Shown in pieces: positions 19,232 through 31,542 of a stretch of DNA of 64,000 nucleotides. The stretch's first letter is position 1. The number at the start of each line of letters is the position of its first letter. Source of the DNA: Piezodorus guildinii. Taxonomy: Eukaryota; Arthropoda; Insecta; Hemiptera; Pentatomidae. The notes beneath the pieces are model-generated. The model did no database searches. It was not told the origin of the DNA and worked only from the letters and a program-made list of their open reading frames with translations. Location: positions 33,057,454 to 33,121,453 of the forward strand of contig CM041292.1 of NCBI GenBank assembly GCA_023052935.1. The letters are read 5' to 3'. The position numbers and the translations under genes were made by a program.

Positions 19232-22200
19232 TTAATCAATATCCAAGGTCCGGAACGTGCCGTCGACTCCTATTGTCTGTTTAGTGTCAGGGGGGCGTTT
19301 GCTCTCATCAGCGACCAGCTGCGAATAACTTTGTATCCAATCCTTCTTTTCCTGCAGCAACTTCAACCACTCACCTAAAAAAAATGAATGAAAAAGTATG
19401 TTATGAATATTTCTTCTTCTTCATCTGTTATTAAGAACTAAATGTGGTTCCATATAAGGTTGTGTTTGTTATATGTATGAAATTATTTTTCTGGATGCAG
19501 GTTGTAGTATTAGCATCGAACATATAATTTTGAAAATCTTTCATTTTCTGAAGAGCTGAAAGAAAATATATAAACCAAAACCAAATTAAAATTTAACTAT
19601 TAAAAAATAATTTCTTCTGCGGCTTCTCAACGTTTAAAAAAACCTGTACTTCTGCAACTAATGAATGATCTTCAGGTGGTGATTAGGCTGAGATTATGCT
19701 TAGCCGAAAAAATTTTCTCCAATTCTTGGTTACTTACTTTTAGAAGTTGGATTAGCCTGCTGCTGATATACCATAAAAATAATTATCATGACACGGCGAG
19801 ATTCATACCCGGTTCCCGGAGAACAATCCAGTGCTCAACCACTCATTTTGGAAAATGAAAAAAATATTCATGAGCAAACCCAGGGAAACAGCCAGCAACA
19901 AATAATTGAAACATTTAATTTTCTTATGCGTATTCTCTCACCAAGTGTATAACGTACTTATAAAAACAATTTAAAAAAACAAAACAATTAAGCATTATGT
20001 TAATTATGACATTGTTTGTTTGTTTTCATTGTTGGATGAATATATGTATTTTTTTTATCATGATAATTTTTTTCTAAGATTTCCGCTTCATATCATCCAT
20101 TTACATTTCTCTTTTTTTTTACTTGATATATTTATGAGGTGTGTTTTTCATATAAAATCTGTTCTTAATCTTGGTTCATTTTGAGTTTTTATTCTGTTAT
20201 CTTTTTTTAAATATTTGTTATTATTGTATGTTAACTATGTAAGCAGAAATTTCATATAGAATTCAATACTAAATATTTTTTAGTATAATAAAATACTGGT
20301 TTTTATTAGCGATATTTGAGGTTTGGCATTTAAAAAATGCTAGGATCATTTGCGGGTTTGAACCCGCGATCACGGGCAGGCTACTGTGAAGTGTCCATTA
20401 AGAAAAAAATATTTATTCTAGTTGATTTATGAATCTTTTCACATTTTTCCTTTTCCAACTGAACTATCAAAATCAAAGGTATATTAAGGAAATAAATTTA
20501 GAAAATATTTTCATTTAAGCCCCTATAAGACTATTTGAAGGACGATTGAGATTCAAAGCTTTCTTACGTTAAAGCTATTTCAATTACAAATCCAATCTAA
20601 TACAACAGTACGGTGAGTTTAGTCAACAATATTGTAAAGAATGTCGTAAAAATGTGTAAAATGCGTAGTATTTAGGGGCGCTTTCGGTTAGCCGATTTCG
20701 GTAATGGTCTGCTGTAACACAACATTAACACAAATTAGCATAAGAGCCATTTATCCCCAAGATCGTGAGTTCAAACTTGGCAAAGGATTTTTTTAACGGG
20801 AGTGAAAAGTCTTTAGTTATCCTTCCTTTGGAGGGGACGTAAAATGTGGTCCAAAGTATTAGCGATGTCACGTATTCGTTAAAACTGGTTAGGCAATATT
20901 TAGGATTCTCATTGTAGCACCGTCAGATTATCCTCAGTAGTATAAAAGTGTTTTTAAATGAATAAAAAAACCCACTTTATAATATATGTAAGTATAAGTA
21001 AAAAAACGCTACATATTATTTGTAGTACTATTATTTATTATTTATTTATTTAACGTCACTTTATGCTACTATGGCAAATCGGACGATGCTACAGTGGGAG
21101 TTCTAAATTTTGCCTATCCAGGTCTTATTATGATAAGGATCTTTAACAAGTACCTGACATCGCACAGGCTCGGGACCACCTTTTAACGTCCCCTCCGAAG
21201 GACGGCGTAACTGAGGATTTTTTACTCCTATTAAAAAATCCTAGGACCACCTGCGGATTTGAACCCGTGACCTTTGGCATGGGAGGCTGTTACGCTAGCC
21301 ACCCAGCTACAAGTGATCCCATTTGTAGTACTATTAATACGGTTTAATGTTTCCAAATAACAATATTAGGGTATAACTGTTTATATAGCTATTGATAGGC
21401 AATTAAGTAATATGAAAAGCAATAATTCAAAGAATAATATCATATCATTACCGCTGATTTCCCTATCTTGTGAATTACCGATTTTTATTGGAATTACATC
21501 TATTGTAATTTGTTACTTTAATATATACATATGGATTTATTATTATTATTTTTTTATTCATCGCCCTTTACTGATTCTAAGACTCTATACGTATTTTTCT
21601 CCATCTTCAAAAATAACTGAGTTGTGAGCGTATTTATGGGTGAAATTTCAATTTTTTTCTTTCTTTTTTCTCTTTTTTATAATTTTTCGCGGTATTTTGC
21701 TTGAAACAACAATGATTGTTTTCTTTATCTTCGAAAATGACGTAGTTTTAAGCGTATATATAAGCGAGATTGAATTTTTTTTTCATTTATATATTTCTTT
21801 TTTTTAATTTTTTTTTATCGCACTCTACTGATTCTAAAACTCTATACATACTTTTCTATTTCTATCATCAAAAATAACTGAGTTGTTGAATAAAAGCACT
21901 TTTAATCGGCCACCATTTTAAAACTAACCAGCTGATATCAACGTCTAGGTGTTAGAATCATCTTTGCATGGACTAGTATTTTTGTGACAAATTTCAAAAT
22001 TGGTCCAGTAGTTTCGGGGAAATTCCGCGGACGGCGGACGGCAGGCAAACGGATTTTTTTTTATTCTTTATTCAGATTCTACGCATCTTGAAACGTAAGC
22101 TATAAAATTTCGAGCGGGGGTTATTGTTTGTTTTTTTTTGGTCGATTACAAAGTTTCATTATTGAATATAATAAACCAAAAAACGTTTTTAAGAATTATT

Positions 22201-25200
22201 AAATGAAAAAAATGATTTATCTACGAAAAATGAATCCTTACTGTTGAGTTCAGAAGTGTGTTTCTCCTTTCCACCATAGTCCATTGGAAGAATTTCTTCT
22301 GGTAAGAAGGTTTTCAGGAATGAGCTGTCTTCCCTTGTCAAGATCAGCTAAAATGTAGTTAAAATATGTGTTATTTATAAGATAATAACAGCTTGTATAT
22401 AAAGTGACTTAGATACTTCTTTTCTTTTTGTTCCTTGCAACATACCCTCTTTTTTATTTTCTCATTGAGGAATGCTTTAAAGATGGTGTTATAGGCGGTT
22501 TCTACTATGGGCGGCGTGTTTATGTAAACAGTCCTCTTCATCTTGATAGGATAGCAATCCTGAAAAAGATGTATTTACGTTTATATTTACATGTATTTTG
22601 TATTTTGACTGACAAGGTGAGAATCCCAAATGTGTCCCATCGATTTTAATAAAATATTTTAGTTAAAACTTTCACATTAATCTATTAGACTGCTAAATAT
22701 AGCATTTCCATGTCAAATTCAACCTTTACCAAGTCAAATTAAACCTTTTCCAAGTCAAATTCAACCTTTTCCAAGTCAAATTCAACCTTTTCCAAGTCAA
22801 ATTCAACCTTTTCCATTTCAAATTCAACCTTCTTCATTTCAAATTCAACCTTTTCCATTTCAAATTCAACCTTTTCCATTTCATATCATAAAATAATATA
22901 AAATAATAAAAAACAAATTAACATAATTTAATGTTTTTATGGTTATTTTAATTAGACATTACCTTTTTAATCCCAGGGGGATTTTTACATATAATAAGTC
23001 ACAATTATGATAATAAGTATAACCGATACTTTATTTTTCTGACAATGGCTACTAGTCGTATTAGCGGGCGGTTCGTTTTATTTTAGTTTTATAATCGCGG
23101 GCGAGAATATTATTAATATAGGTTTGTTTTAACTTTTTCGTATTTATTGGATACTAGGCTCAGTTAGAGCGTTCCCAATGGTTCGTTACCGATTATACTA
23201 TTAATTTTAATTGCGCTCGCTCAAATATGATTTTATTATGACTTTTTCGTATTTATTGGATACTAGGCTCAGTAGCTGCGTTCCCAAAGGTTCGTTACCG
23301 ATTATACTATTAATTTTAATTTGAGCGAGCGCGATTAAAATTAATAGTATAATAGGTAACGAACCCTTGGGAACGCAGCTACTGTGCCTAGTATCCAATA
23401 AATAGGCCTAGTTCTTTTAGGCCCCTAATATTTTGCAGAATCTAATGGTTTGATGTCTAGTTTTACCTTTAAAAAATCGATCAAAATCGGTGAGACACAT
23501 TTGAGATCTTTTCCTAGTGAGTAATAAAACCTAAAACAGTTTTGATGAATTGTAGATTGATATTTATTTTATTTTTATTAACTTCCTCTTGTCCCGGTTG
23601 GACTGCACCTGGACAAACGTCTTACTTGGAACCCTCATACAAGACTGAAAAGACAAGAAACTGCCCGACGTTTTCGACTACCTTAACACTCTAACCTTCC
23701 ACTTAAGTACAAAAGGCTCATCTATATGACTATCATCAGACCGATATGGACTTACGGAGTAGAGACTTGGGGCTCTACTAAACCATCAAATTCTTCCCGT
23801 CTCCAATCCTTGCAATCAAAAATCCTTCGAAAAATCCTCAACGCTCCTTATTTTGTCACAAATAAACTCATCCATAAAGACCTTAACGTTCCCTATGTTG
23901 CTGACTTGGCGCGAACCAGGTACCACTCCTTTCATGACAAACTCTATTCCCACTCTAATCCACTTGTTTCAACCCTTGCTTCCTCTACAATCCCTGATAA
24001 TCCTCCGAGGCGTCTGTAAAGAAGATGGCCACGAGACCTTCTAGTTTAACATAGTCTTTGGGGAGCTGCCAATGGGTAGTATCCCCACATGTGAATCCAT
24101 GACATTTTTATCATGTATCTCATTTACTAGATGTATATCATTATACAGTTGTAAATAGCAATAAATCTATTAAAAAAAAAAAAAAATTAATAACTTGTTT
24201 TTTTTAGATTTATAACAATCTAGAATTAGAATGAATTAAAAGGGCTGATTAGGATACATACCTGGAAGTAGCGAATAGTGGCTTCGACAACAGGAAAGCT
24301 CACTTTGGCAGCGTAGCTCGGTTTGAAACCGTCCAAGTCCCAGACGATGACTAAGCCCTTCATATCTGGCCAGAGGACACAAGAGAGCTCTAAGGTCATC
24401 TGGAAGTGAGCCGTCGTCTGCTGCTGGTCGTAGTTCTCCCCGAAGTCTTCCGTAATATTGCAGAAGAGGACCTTGTATCCTTCTGGGGTAGTCTTCGGCA
24501 AGAAGAACAATTTCCTGAAAAATGGATTGTCTTTATTTATATTTGTTTTTAAATCATTTGAAATCGCTTCTTGATAATATTGTTCAGAGCTGTAAATCTT
24601 GAAGTCTGTTCACTTCAGGTCGCTTTCTCCTAACGTCTCTGCCCTTAACAGATACTATTCAGCGACATAGTTCGAGCGTCATCTACCACTCCATCAAACC
24701 ATCGGAGACTTCTGATCGACCTCTAGTGTCTTTGGTGTTCTCTTGACTTACTTTGGAGCAGCATGGTCTATCCAACTTACCTTCCTGAGGTCAATCCCTC
24801 TTAGGATGTATAAAAAATCCTGGTTTCTCCTTCTCCACTATTTGCTGCTGGACTTTTCTTTCAAATATCTGAAAACCCTGTTCAATCTTCTTCGAGAAAG
24901 TCGAGGTTTCAGAACTATCCAGATCATTGGGCATATTATGGTCTTACTGGGGAGCCCATGGCTGAGGGGCCGCTAGTATCTCATGCTAAGGGTTGTGAGT
25001 TCGAATCCCAGTCTCAGAAGGACTTGTTCAAGCATTAAATTAATGGAGATTCACTTACAACCTCTCCCCGGGTATGTGAGACCCGCCAGCCAAATGGTAG
25101 CAACTCACAAAGCCAGGCGTAGGAGGTGATGACACAACAATACAAAATGCATCAAGAAACGTGAGTGTGATCTCCTAGGAGGTTGCACCGCCAGGCCCAG

Positions 25201-26120
25201 GGCCTACATGGCCTGTCGCGCCGATGGAAATAAAATATATATAGTCTTATTAAGGCAAAGCTTTTTCTACTTATGGCATGGTTTCTAGCGATGCGACTAA
25301 GAAGTCCAAAGTGATACTTTGTTCGACAATATTATTGTCTAATATATATAAATTATTATATATATATATACACATACATATATATTTGTAAATATAAAAA
25401 TATTGAGTCCCCTCCTTAGATACAACGCTTACCTTATGTATTGCTAAATGATTACCCTATTGCATTTGGTTCCTCTACCAAAAACCTAGGTATTTCTAGT
25501 GATCTAACCCTATCCTCAAAACTCATTAAGAGCAATAAGTGCCACGAAATTTGTTTTCATTCTCTCATTTCTCATTCTATTATATTATTATTGTATTTTT
25601 TAAAAATTTCTATATCTGTATTGTTAAAAATTTCTCTTTTTTTTTAATTCTTTACCTTTGTATAAATCAAATTAATTAATCTATTGCCCAAATATGTTAT
25701 CTTCATTTCAGAACATTTATATTATTCTTAAGGGACTGAGTATAAGAATAAAATTATTTTCTATTCTATACAATTATTCATTTTCTCTCTACATTTGGCG
25801 ACATTTTCACGGATTTCTTTGGATGTCAATCAGCGTGTAGATGTTTTTGAAGGAAAGACACTGCTATCAAATGGACCTGTTTTAAAAAAAGTAACTAACC
25901 TTTAATTTAAAATTTTATGACAAAAATGTAAATATATAAGACACATATTTGGAAACGGCTTTGTTTCCCGCTCTATCTATTTAGATGACACCATATTTGA
26001 ATAATTATATTTATTAAAAATAATATTTGTACCTTCGGGTAATAGAATGACGAAGTGTGACATGTGTACATATCATATTTGTATTTGTATTTTGTGTGAA
26101 TTAAACCAGAGGGTATTAAG

Positions 26121-26196
<76 letters not shown>

Positions 26197-26552
26197 TATT
26201 TTTAACTGACCCAGATTTGCAGTTTTTCAAGAAGTCTTCACTGGTAGGGTCCCTCATATTGAAGAAGGGCATAGTCCTGCTGAGGAGTGCACGCCGCGTT
26301 AAGAAAGCTTCCAGTTTCTGTTTCGCTATCTCAAGGCTCTTGGAACCGTGAACGAATGATGACAGTACCCTACCGTCTAAAAATAAATTAATGTAAGATT
26401 AGCATATTTAATAAAAAAAAAAAAAAAATTAAGTAAGAATAAATATTTTAAATTTCTAAAGATTATTTACCGATTCCTTTAGGAAAATGAGGTTGCATCA
26501 GAGCCCATTCACTCAACCTTTCGATATCCTTCTCAACCACTTCTTTCTTCAT
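19232..26552 (-). CDS. CRAL-TRIO lipid-transfer protein 1 (alpha-tocopherol-transfer-like)
   Basis: Six coding exons in minus order: 26552-26471, 26376-26211, 24514-24262, 22559-22446, 22347-22242, 19374-19232, giving about 287 residues, close to full length for insect members. All junctions are phase-consistent; the second intron uses a GTCAGT donor. The N-terminal helical region (DIERLSEWALMQPHFP, KSLEIAKQKLEAFLTRR) precedes the lipid-binding domain. The latter carries LFFLPKTTPEGYKVLF, LVIVWDLDGF, YPIKMKRTVYINTPP and FLPEEILPMDYGG. The end, DGTFRTLDID, is a common insect ending. The family carries hydrophobic ligands such as tocopherols, retinoids or phosphoinositides in the cytosol; the ligand here is unknown. 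The ATG is the first in its exon, which begins as 5' UTR at about 26587. Introns hold family J, SINEs, a minisatellite and a foldback. Confidence 0.9.
20680..20975 (+). mobile_element. Degenerate SINE type A
   Basis: Plus-strand copy with a decayed tRNA head (TGAGTTCAAACTTGGC as B box) and the family body (CTTTGGAGGGGACGT, GCGATGTCACGTATTCG, CATTGTAGCACCGTC), ending in an AAATGAATAAA tail. A further short piece at about 20338-20392 carries GGGTTTGAACCCGCGATC. Lies in the last intron of CRAL-TRIO gene 1. Confidence 0.65.
21034..21321 (-). mobile_element. SINE type A (full copy)
   Basis: Nearly identical to the copy at 6732-7019. Perfect 15-bp duplications TTTGTAGTACTATTA lie at 21019-21033 and 21322-21336. 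Head at the right end on the minus strand, (AAATA)n tail at the left. Confidence 0.87.
22030..22190 (-). repeat. Repeat Y, inverted relative to 43980-44150
   Basis: Shares GATTCTACGCATCTTGAAACG-like, TTTCGAGCGGGGGTT and TTGGTCGATTACAAAGTTTC landmarks with the reverse strand of 43980-44150. No coding capacity. Function unknown. Confidence 0.5.
22713..22880. repeat. 21-bp minisatellite, 8 units
   Basis: Eight in-register copies of TCAAATTCAACCTTTTCCAW plus one base. The last bases switch from AAG to ATT after the fourth unit. No stop occurs in some frames but there is no sign of coding. Lies between exons 3 and 4 of CRAL-TRIO gene 1. Confidence 0.92.
23140..23404. repeat. Foldback with an extra direct copy
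   Basis: A ~72-bp arm (23253-23325, from TATTTATTGGATACTAGGCT through TTACCGATTATACT) is followed after a GAGCGAGCGCG centre by its inverse (23334-23404). A third, direct copy precedes both (about 23148-23215), giving a direct-direct-inverted layout. Mismatches are few. No coding frame. Likely a decayed DNA transposon or amplified hairpin. Confidence 0.8.
23585..24187 (+). mobile_element. Family J Jockey copy, 5'-truncated
   Basis: Encodes the enzyme's C-terminal part (IRPIWTYGVETWGSTKPSNS, KILRKILNAPYFVTNK, SIPDNPPRRL) with one early shift. It ends in an ATAAATCTATT(A)n tail at 24153-24187. Lies in the intron after exon 3 of CRAL-TRIO gene 1. Confidence 0.82.
24595..24745 (-). pseudogene. 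Possible LINE C-terminal scrap
   Basis: A minus-strand frame reads WWSGR-like and DGLMEW pieces that resemble the RW(x)D..-type tail found after the reverse transcriptase in RTE-like elements. Short and heavily decayed, so identity is weak. Confidence 0.25.
24949..25240 (+). mobile_element. tRNA-derived SINE, type B
   Basis: Head GGGGAGCCCATGGCTGAGG with B box TTGTGAGTTCGAATCCCAG. The body contains CCCGGGTATGTGAGACCCG and GGCCTACATGGCCTGTCGCG, and the tail is A/T-rich. Imperfect flanks TATGGTCTTA/TATAGTCTTA fit a target duplication. Cleaner copy at 46295-46582. Confidence 0.8.
25430..25780 (+). mobile_element. Family T 3' end fragment
   Basis: The right end, TTCTTAAGGGACTGAGTATA followed by AGAATAAAATTATTTTCTATTCTAT, matches the 3' end of the family T copies at 18650 and 54040. 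Upstream sequence is AT-rich with no frame. Confidence 0.5.
26149..26188. repeat. (TA)n microsatellite after an A run
   Basis: About 29 A (26120-26148) followed by 20 TA units, directly beside the exon 2 splice donor of CRAL-TRIO gene 1 (26205-26210). Confidence 0.9.
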
Positions 26553-26639
26553 GACTCAGGTTTCTTTTAGCACCGTATTTACAATTTCTGAAAACATTAT
26601 GACATGTCAATAAGTTCGGATGTATTTGATTATAAACTA

Positions 26640-27990
26640 CTACTTCCGGTCAACTAATTTTGGTGAAAAAGCTGCTGTAACATCTCAGGCGTATAGTTTT
26701 CTTAAATATGTAATTTCAGTTTCATAGAACTTTTTGTTATTGCCCGAGAGTTACCACACACACACATACCTTTTAGCGGGACTTGTTATTTTGACTCAGA
26801 GGACCCTTTTTTTAAAAATTTATTTATTGGAATTAACAACTGTATGTTTTCATACAACAAGTAAATATGCTGCAATGATACAACACATGAAAACAAAGAC
26901 AAAAGAAAAAGAAACTGCCCATTGGCAGCACTCTTGTAGTGAATCTCCACAAGAAGGTCTCGAGGCCATCTTATTTTCAGACGTCTCCTCGGAATGTCAG
27001 GAATAGAAGTGGAAGCAAGGATTGAAACTAGTGGATTAGAGTGAGAGTGGAGTTTTTCATGGAAGGAGTGATACCTGGTACAGGCCAAATCAGCAACAAT
27101 TAAGGTCTTTGTGGTTTTTATTGGTGAAAAAGTAAGGAGCGTTAAGGATTTTGGATTGTAAGGATTGAATACGGGAAGAGTTTGATGGCTTAGTAGAGCC
27201 CTAAAACTGAACTCCGTAAGTTCAGATAGGCCTGATGATTGTCATGTAAATGAGTCTTTTGTATTGAAGTGAAAGGTTAGAGCGCCTGTCAAGTAAATGT
27301 TGAAGTAACCGAAATCGGCGAGCAGTTTCTTATATTTTCAGTCTTGTATGCGTATTCCATGTAAGACGTTTGTCAAACAGGAGACCTAAATAACGGATCT
27401 GCTCAACAGAGACAAGCGGGATATTATTAAAGGAAACTGTAAGGCAGGATGTCATAGGTTTACGACGAAGGGTAAAGGTAATCTGGTGGGATTCATTGGA
27501 ATTGATTTTAATTCTCCAATTCTGACACCACATCTCAAGATCTCTGATGTGGGATTGGGGAATTTGAGAGGCAATACTAGGATCGTTATTAACTGGTAGT
27601 ACGCAAGTGTCATCGGCATAGGTAAAAAGGAATGTGTTAGGATGGGTTGGGATATCAGCTGTATAGACTGTGTATAGAATGGGTCCTAGGATACTGCCTT
27701 GAGGAACACCAGCAGAATGAGTAAAAGTGGATGAATAGGAACGATTGTGATTGATTTTAAAGGTTCTGTTATGTTGGAGGAAGGAATTTTGTCCTTTTTG
27801 TTTGTACAAAAAAAGGGAGTTTGTACAGCAGTCTTGGGTGCCAGACTCGGTCAAAGGCCTGTAGGGAGACCTTAAAACGTGTATTTCCGTTGAAAACTGG
27901 AATTCGAAAATTTTCACGATCGCAATACTTTTTCTTACTATATATATCATGTATAGGTATGTAAAACAAAAAATTGAGGATTCACGTTTT
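26640..27990 (-). repeat. Repeat X copy split by a Jockey insertion
   Basis: The left part (26640-26805) carries GGCGTATAGTTTTCTTAAAT, an ACACACACAC tract and GACTCAGAGGACCC. The right part (27868-27990) resumes with TTAAAACGTGTATTTCCGTT and GATCGCAATACTTT. In the unbroken copies these landmarks are contiguous, so the Jockey piece at 26806-27867 was inserted later. Confidence 0.75.
26806..27867 (-). mobile_element. Family J Jockey copy, 5'-truncated, inside repeat X
   Basis: The minus strand encodes LQAFDRVWHP, SAGVPQGSILGPILYTVY, TYADDTCVLPVNN and LVSVEQIRYLGLLFDKRLTW, then in another frame SIPDIPRRRLKIRWPRDLLV. The catalytic YADD survives, but two frameshifts and the loss of all upstream domains make it dead. 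The A-rich 3' end is at the left. Confidence 0.82.
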
Positions 27991-28289
27991 TTAACTAAAT
28001 ATAAAATAAATAAATATACTCCCATAAATAACGGATATTAAATAATATATACCTAATAAGATAGGTAAAAAAAATGCTTTACGTCTATAGCTTTAGCACC
28101 TGTAAGGATGAAAAGCGAATTTTCGGTGTGATAATTGCACAGAAAATTGAATTTAAAAAACATCTATGAATTAAGTCAAGTATTAAAGGAGAAATTTGGT
28201 TTTGAAATTGAAGAAATTTTCAAGTCTTGATTAGTAAATTTGTCCTCCTATTCCAATCCTTAACAGCCCTAAAACTCCCTAAATACCAC

Positions 28290-28760
28290 GCTTCTCCGTG
28301 CACACCCAAAACATAAGATCTCAAACTACCGGTTTGTTTTTTTGTTCATCCCTATCTGAGATGTATGAGATAAATGTGAAATGTATGTATAACTTAATAA
28401 TATACATGAGATGTATTAACTACCGATTTATATTTACCCTCTCATAGAACTGCCTCCTTTGAAAAGTCCTGTATCATCCGAGTTACCACACTAAGGAACT
28501 CTTAACACATCTCCCTCCGTAAAGTGTCGTCTCTAACATCTTTCAAACACCCTTTATTCATCCAGCTTCTCAAAAATTAATCTTCCACAGCATATGTAAT
28601 AATTGACCTTATAATACGCAACTAAACTAATTTAAAGTTATCTTTTTTTTTCTCCTTTTTTTGACTATGTATAATTTACTATTTGGCTGAATCCTCATGT
28701 AAAAATTAAGTTAAAAAAATGGAATTCCTCTGTTCACTATACATTAGTATTAGAGTACGA
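28290..28760 (+). pseudogene. Degenerate family T-like LINE tail
   Basis: Broken + frames read SCIIRVTTLRNS, comparable to SFLVRSTTLWNSLP in family T, followed by T-rich sequence. Similarity is weak. Confidence 0.3.
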
Positions 28761-29187
28761 AATGTTTCAGAATAAAAATTAATTTTTATTAATTCATATA
28801 GTTACTCGCCTTGCTTTAGAGCTTTGCACCCTCCTAAACACAAGCGATTTAAAATTAAAGAAATTTCTGACATTATAGTCCTGATAAATATTTCCAAAAG
28901 TCCTTAAATGAGCAGAGTTATGTTGGAATCAAGCTTAAAACAAGCTAATGTTAATCAATTAATTAAAAAAATTATACACTTTTGTTTGTTAGGAGTCTTA
29001 ATAACTTTAGCAACTCAAATCTTGAGCACAATGCTTCACAAAACTCATATACAACCTACGGCTGGTTCAAAGTAAAACTACTGATTTACCAATCGCGTAG
29101 GTCTGCAGAGAGTTCTGACTTCCAACATCATATTTTAAACTCCTATATAATTATTAAAAGCAGGGTTCGAATCTTTACTCTGAAAGG

Positions 29188-31542
29188 ATGACTCTCCACT
29201 CGAGCATAAACAGGCGAGACAAATTGTTGGTGGAAGCTATGGAATCTTCAGGTCTTATTTTGTGCAATGGTCGCTCTCTTTCAGACAGACCTGGGAAATA
29301 TACCTTCATGTCGAGCCTGGGAAGAACTATCATAGACCTTGTCTGGATAAATCATAACTCTCTAGATATATTTGGAGATTTGAATATAATGCTTGTTTCT
29401 GATTCCATTGTCCACCTGGCTTGCAGTACTTCTTTACACTTACCCTCTATATATTCTCCCGTAGGTCCTTCTCAAGAATTAAAAGACGAGACGCCAAATA
29501 ATTATAAAATTTGTATGAAATGGGAAGAAGCTAAGGCAAATGAGTTTAAAAAATGTTTATTGAACTCTAACAAAATATACTTCAACTCAAAAGAGGTAAA
29601 CCTACTGTATGAAAACTTTGTCACTTGTATGAAGGAAAGCATGACTGAAACTGGGCAAATGTTTTCCAAAAAGATACCGATGAACGCACATCATAAGGAC
29701 AAGCAACCATGGTTTGACCAAGAATGCAGAAAATCGAAGAGAGAGCTAAGAAAAAAATACAGGGCTATGACCAAATTCAACTCTTCTGATGATAAAGTAC
29801 AAGAATATATTAATTTCAGGAATCTATACAGGAAATTAATTAGACACAAGAAAATTGGATTCCGGTTACTCACTCTAAATAATCTCAGGGAAGTTAAAAA
29901 TAGCAAACAGTTCTGGACTACTGTAAATTCTCTAAAACCATATAAAAGACAACCAAACGAAATAGAAATAGAAGAATGGAGCAGATTTTATATATCACAC
30001 TATGGCCAAAAAACCATCCACGAAACTCATTTTTTTTCAGTCATCCATCCTTATCTGGAGGGTAACATCGCTTTAGAGGAATTACAATTTTGCATCCAAC
30101 AATCAAAGAACCACAAAGCCCCTGGTTTCGACAATATTATTTACGAAACCTTTAAAAGCCTTACCCCAGAATGGGAGCACTATCTCCTCAACCTCTTTAA
30201 TACAGTGATGGATCATGAGAAACTCCCTCTGCAATGGTCAAAATCCAAACTTTATTTGCTATTTAAGAAAGGGGACAGGAAAGACCCAGATAATTACAGA
30301 GGGATATCACTTTTAAATACAATGGTGAAGTTATTTACCAGTATTCTAGCAAGAAGGATCTTACTATGGGCAGAATCTGAAAATCTCATACCTGAGGAAC
30401 AAGCGGGGTTTCGAAGTGGTAGAGGCTGCTCAGATCACATCTTCACTTTAATGTCACTGATCAGCATTAACTTCACAACTAAAGGCAGATACTTATTTGC
30501 TGCATTCATAGATTTAAGGAAAGCCTTCGACTCTATCAACCACAGCCTGCTTTGGGAAAAGCTTTTTTCACTTGGAATCGGGGGGAAACTCATAAGGATT
30601 ATAAAGGTGCTATACGACAATGCTTCAACTCAAATAACAACAAATGGAAAGCTTTCGGAAAACATTGATATATCGACAGGTCTTTTGCAGGGAGAAAGCC
30701 TTAGCCCAACACTCTTCATCATGTTCATATCCGATATTGTCCGATTCTTTCAAGATAATGAAGCTACAGGAGTTAGCATTGATAGTACTCATGAGGCAAT
30801 CATGCTCTTGTTTGCTGATGACATTATTCTTCTCAGTAATACTTGGCAAGAAGCGCAAAAGAAACTGATGATATTACAACAGTACTGCGAAAAGAATTCT
30901 CTAACCGTAAACGTAAAAAAATCCAAGGTTGTTGTATTCCATAAGTCCCCTAGGTTGAAGCAGCTTAAACCCCTTTATTTGAATAAAGAAAAAATAGAAT
31001 ACTCTAAGGACTATACCTATTTGGGAGTACCATTCACTTCCTCAGGAAAATTTAGCAAAGCATCTGAACATTTTATTCAGAGGTCCTCTGTTGCAGCTGC
31101 AAGAGTATTGGATGTTTTGCGAAGGGGTAGAAGTGATTCATGGGAAACAAAAATAGCTCTTTTCGATTCCATGGTAGCCTCAACCCTTCTGTATGCTTCT
31201 GAAATATGGAGCTTAAGATATCTAGAAGCTGTTGAAGTGATACAACTAAAGTTCCTGAAGCAACTACTCAGATGGCCAAGGAGTACTGCCAACTACATAG
31301 TTCGTCTTGAAACCGGCCGAAACCCATTGAGCGTCAGGGTTCTGAAGAGAGCTGTGAACTACTGGTCCAGATTGTCAATCATGCCGGAGGAGAGGCTGCC
31401 AAGACTCTGTTTCAACAGACTGATTTCGCTGCATGCAAGGAACCCTGATATAAAATTTACTGGGTCTCACAAGTTAGATCGATGGCTGCTCAGTATGGCT
31501 GTGAAGAAGAATTCAGTGTATTATGCCCGAATGGATTATTAA
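29188..31542 (+). CDS. LINE reverse transcriptase (partial endonuclease plus RT)
   Basis: 784 residues from the first ATG; the frame is open back to the truncation at 29162. The start keeps only the end of the endonuclease (DKLLVEAMESSGLILCNGRS, RTIIDLVWIN). The reverse transcriptase carries KNHKAPGFDNI, DNYRGISLLNTMVK, AAFIDLRKAFDSINH, GLLQGESLSPTLF and the catalytic LLFADDIILLS. The thumb-like tail includes YTYLGVPFTSSGKF and STLLYASEIWSLR. The frame ends early at YARMDY. The conserved sequence instead continues in the frame starting around 31482, so a frameshift lies near 31470-31530. The first ATG is convenient only; the real start is lost. Confidence 0.85.
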   Translation: MTLHSSINRRDKLLVEAMESSGLILCNGRSLSDRPGKYTFMSSLGRTIIDLVWINHNSLDIFGDLNIMLVSDSIVHLACSTSLHLPSIYSPVGPSQELKDETPNNYKICMKWEEAKANEFKKCLLNSNKIYFNSKEVNLLYENFVTCMKESMTETGQMFSKKIPMNAHHKDKQPWFDQECRKSKRELRKKYRAMTKFNSSDDKVQEYINFRNLYRKLIRHKKIGFRLLTLNNLREVKNSKQFWTTVNSLKPYKRQPNEIEIEEWSRFYISHYGQKTIHETHFFSVIHPYLEGNIALEELQFCIQQSKNHKAPGFDNIIYETFKSLTPEWEHYLLNLFNTVMDHEKLPLQWSKSKLYLLFKKGDRKDPDNYRGISLLNTMVKLFTSILARRILLWAESENLIPEEQAGFRSGRGCSDHIFTLMSLISINFTTKGRYLFAAFIDLRKAFDSINHSLLWEKLFSLGIGGKLIRIIKVLYDNASTQITTNGKLSENIDISTGLLQGESLSPTLFIMFISDIVRFFQDNEATGVSIDSTHEAIMLLFADDIILLSNTWQEAQKKLMILQQYCEKNSLTVNVKKSKVVVFHKSPRLKQLKPLYLNKEKIEYSKDYTYLGVPFTSSGKFSKASEHFIQRSSVAAARVLDVLRRGRSDSWETKIALFDSMVASTLLYASEIWSLRYLEAVEVIQLKFLKQLLRWPRSTANYIVRLETGRNPLSVRVLKRAVNYWSRLSIMPEERLPRLCFNRLISLHARNPDIKFTGSHKLDRWLLSMAVKKNSVYYARMDY

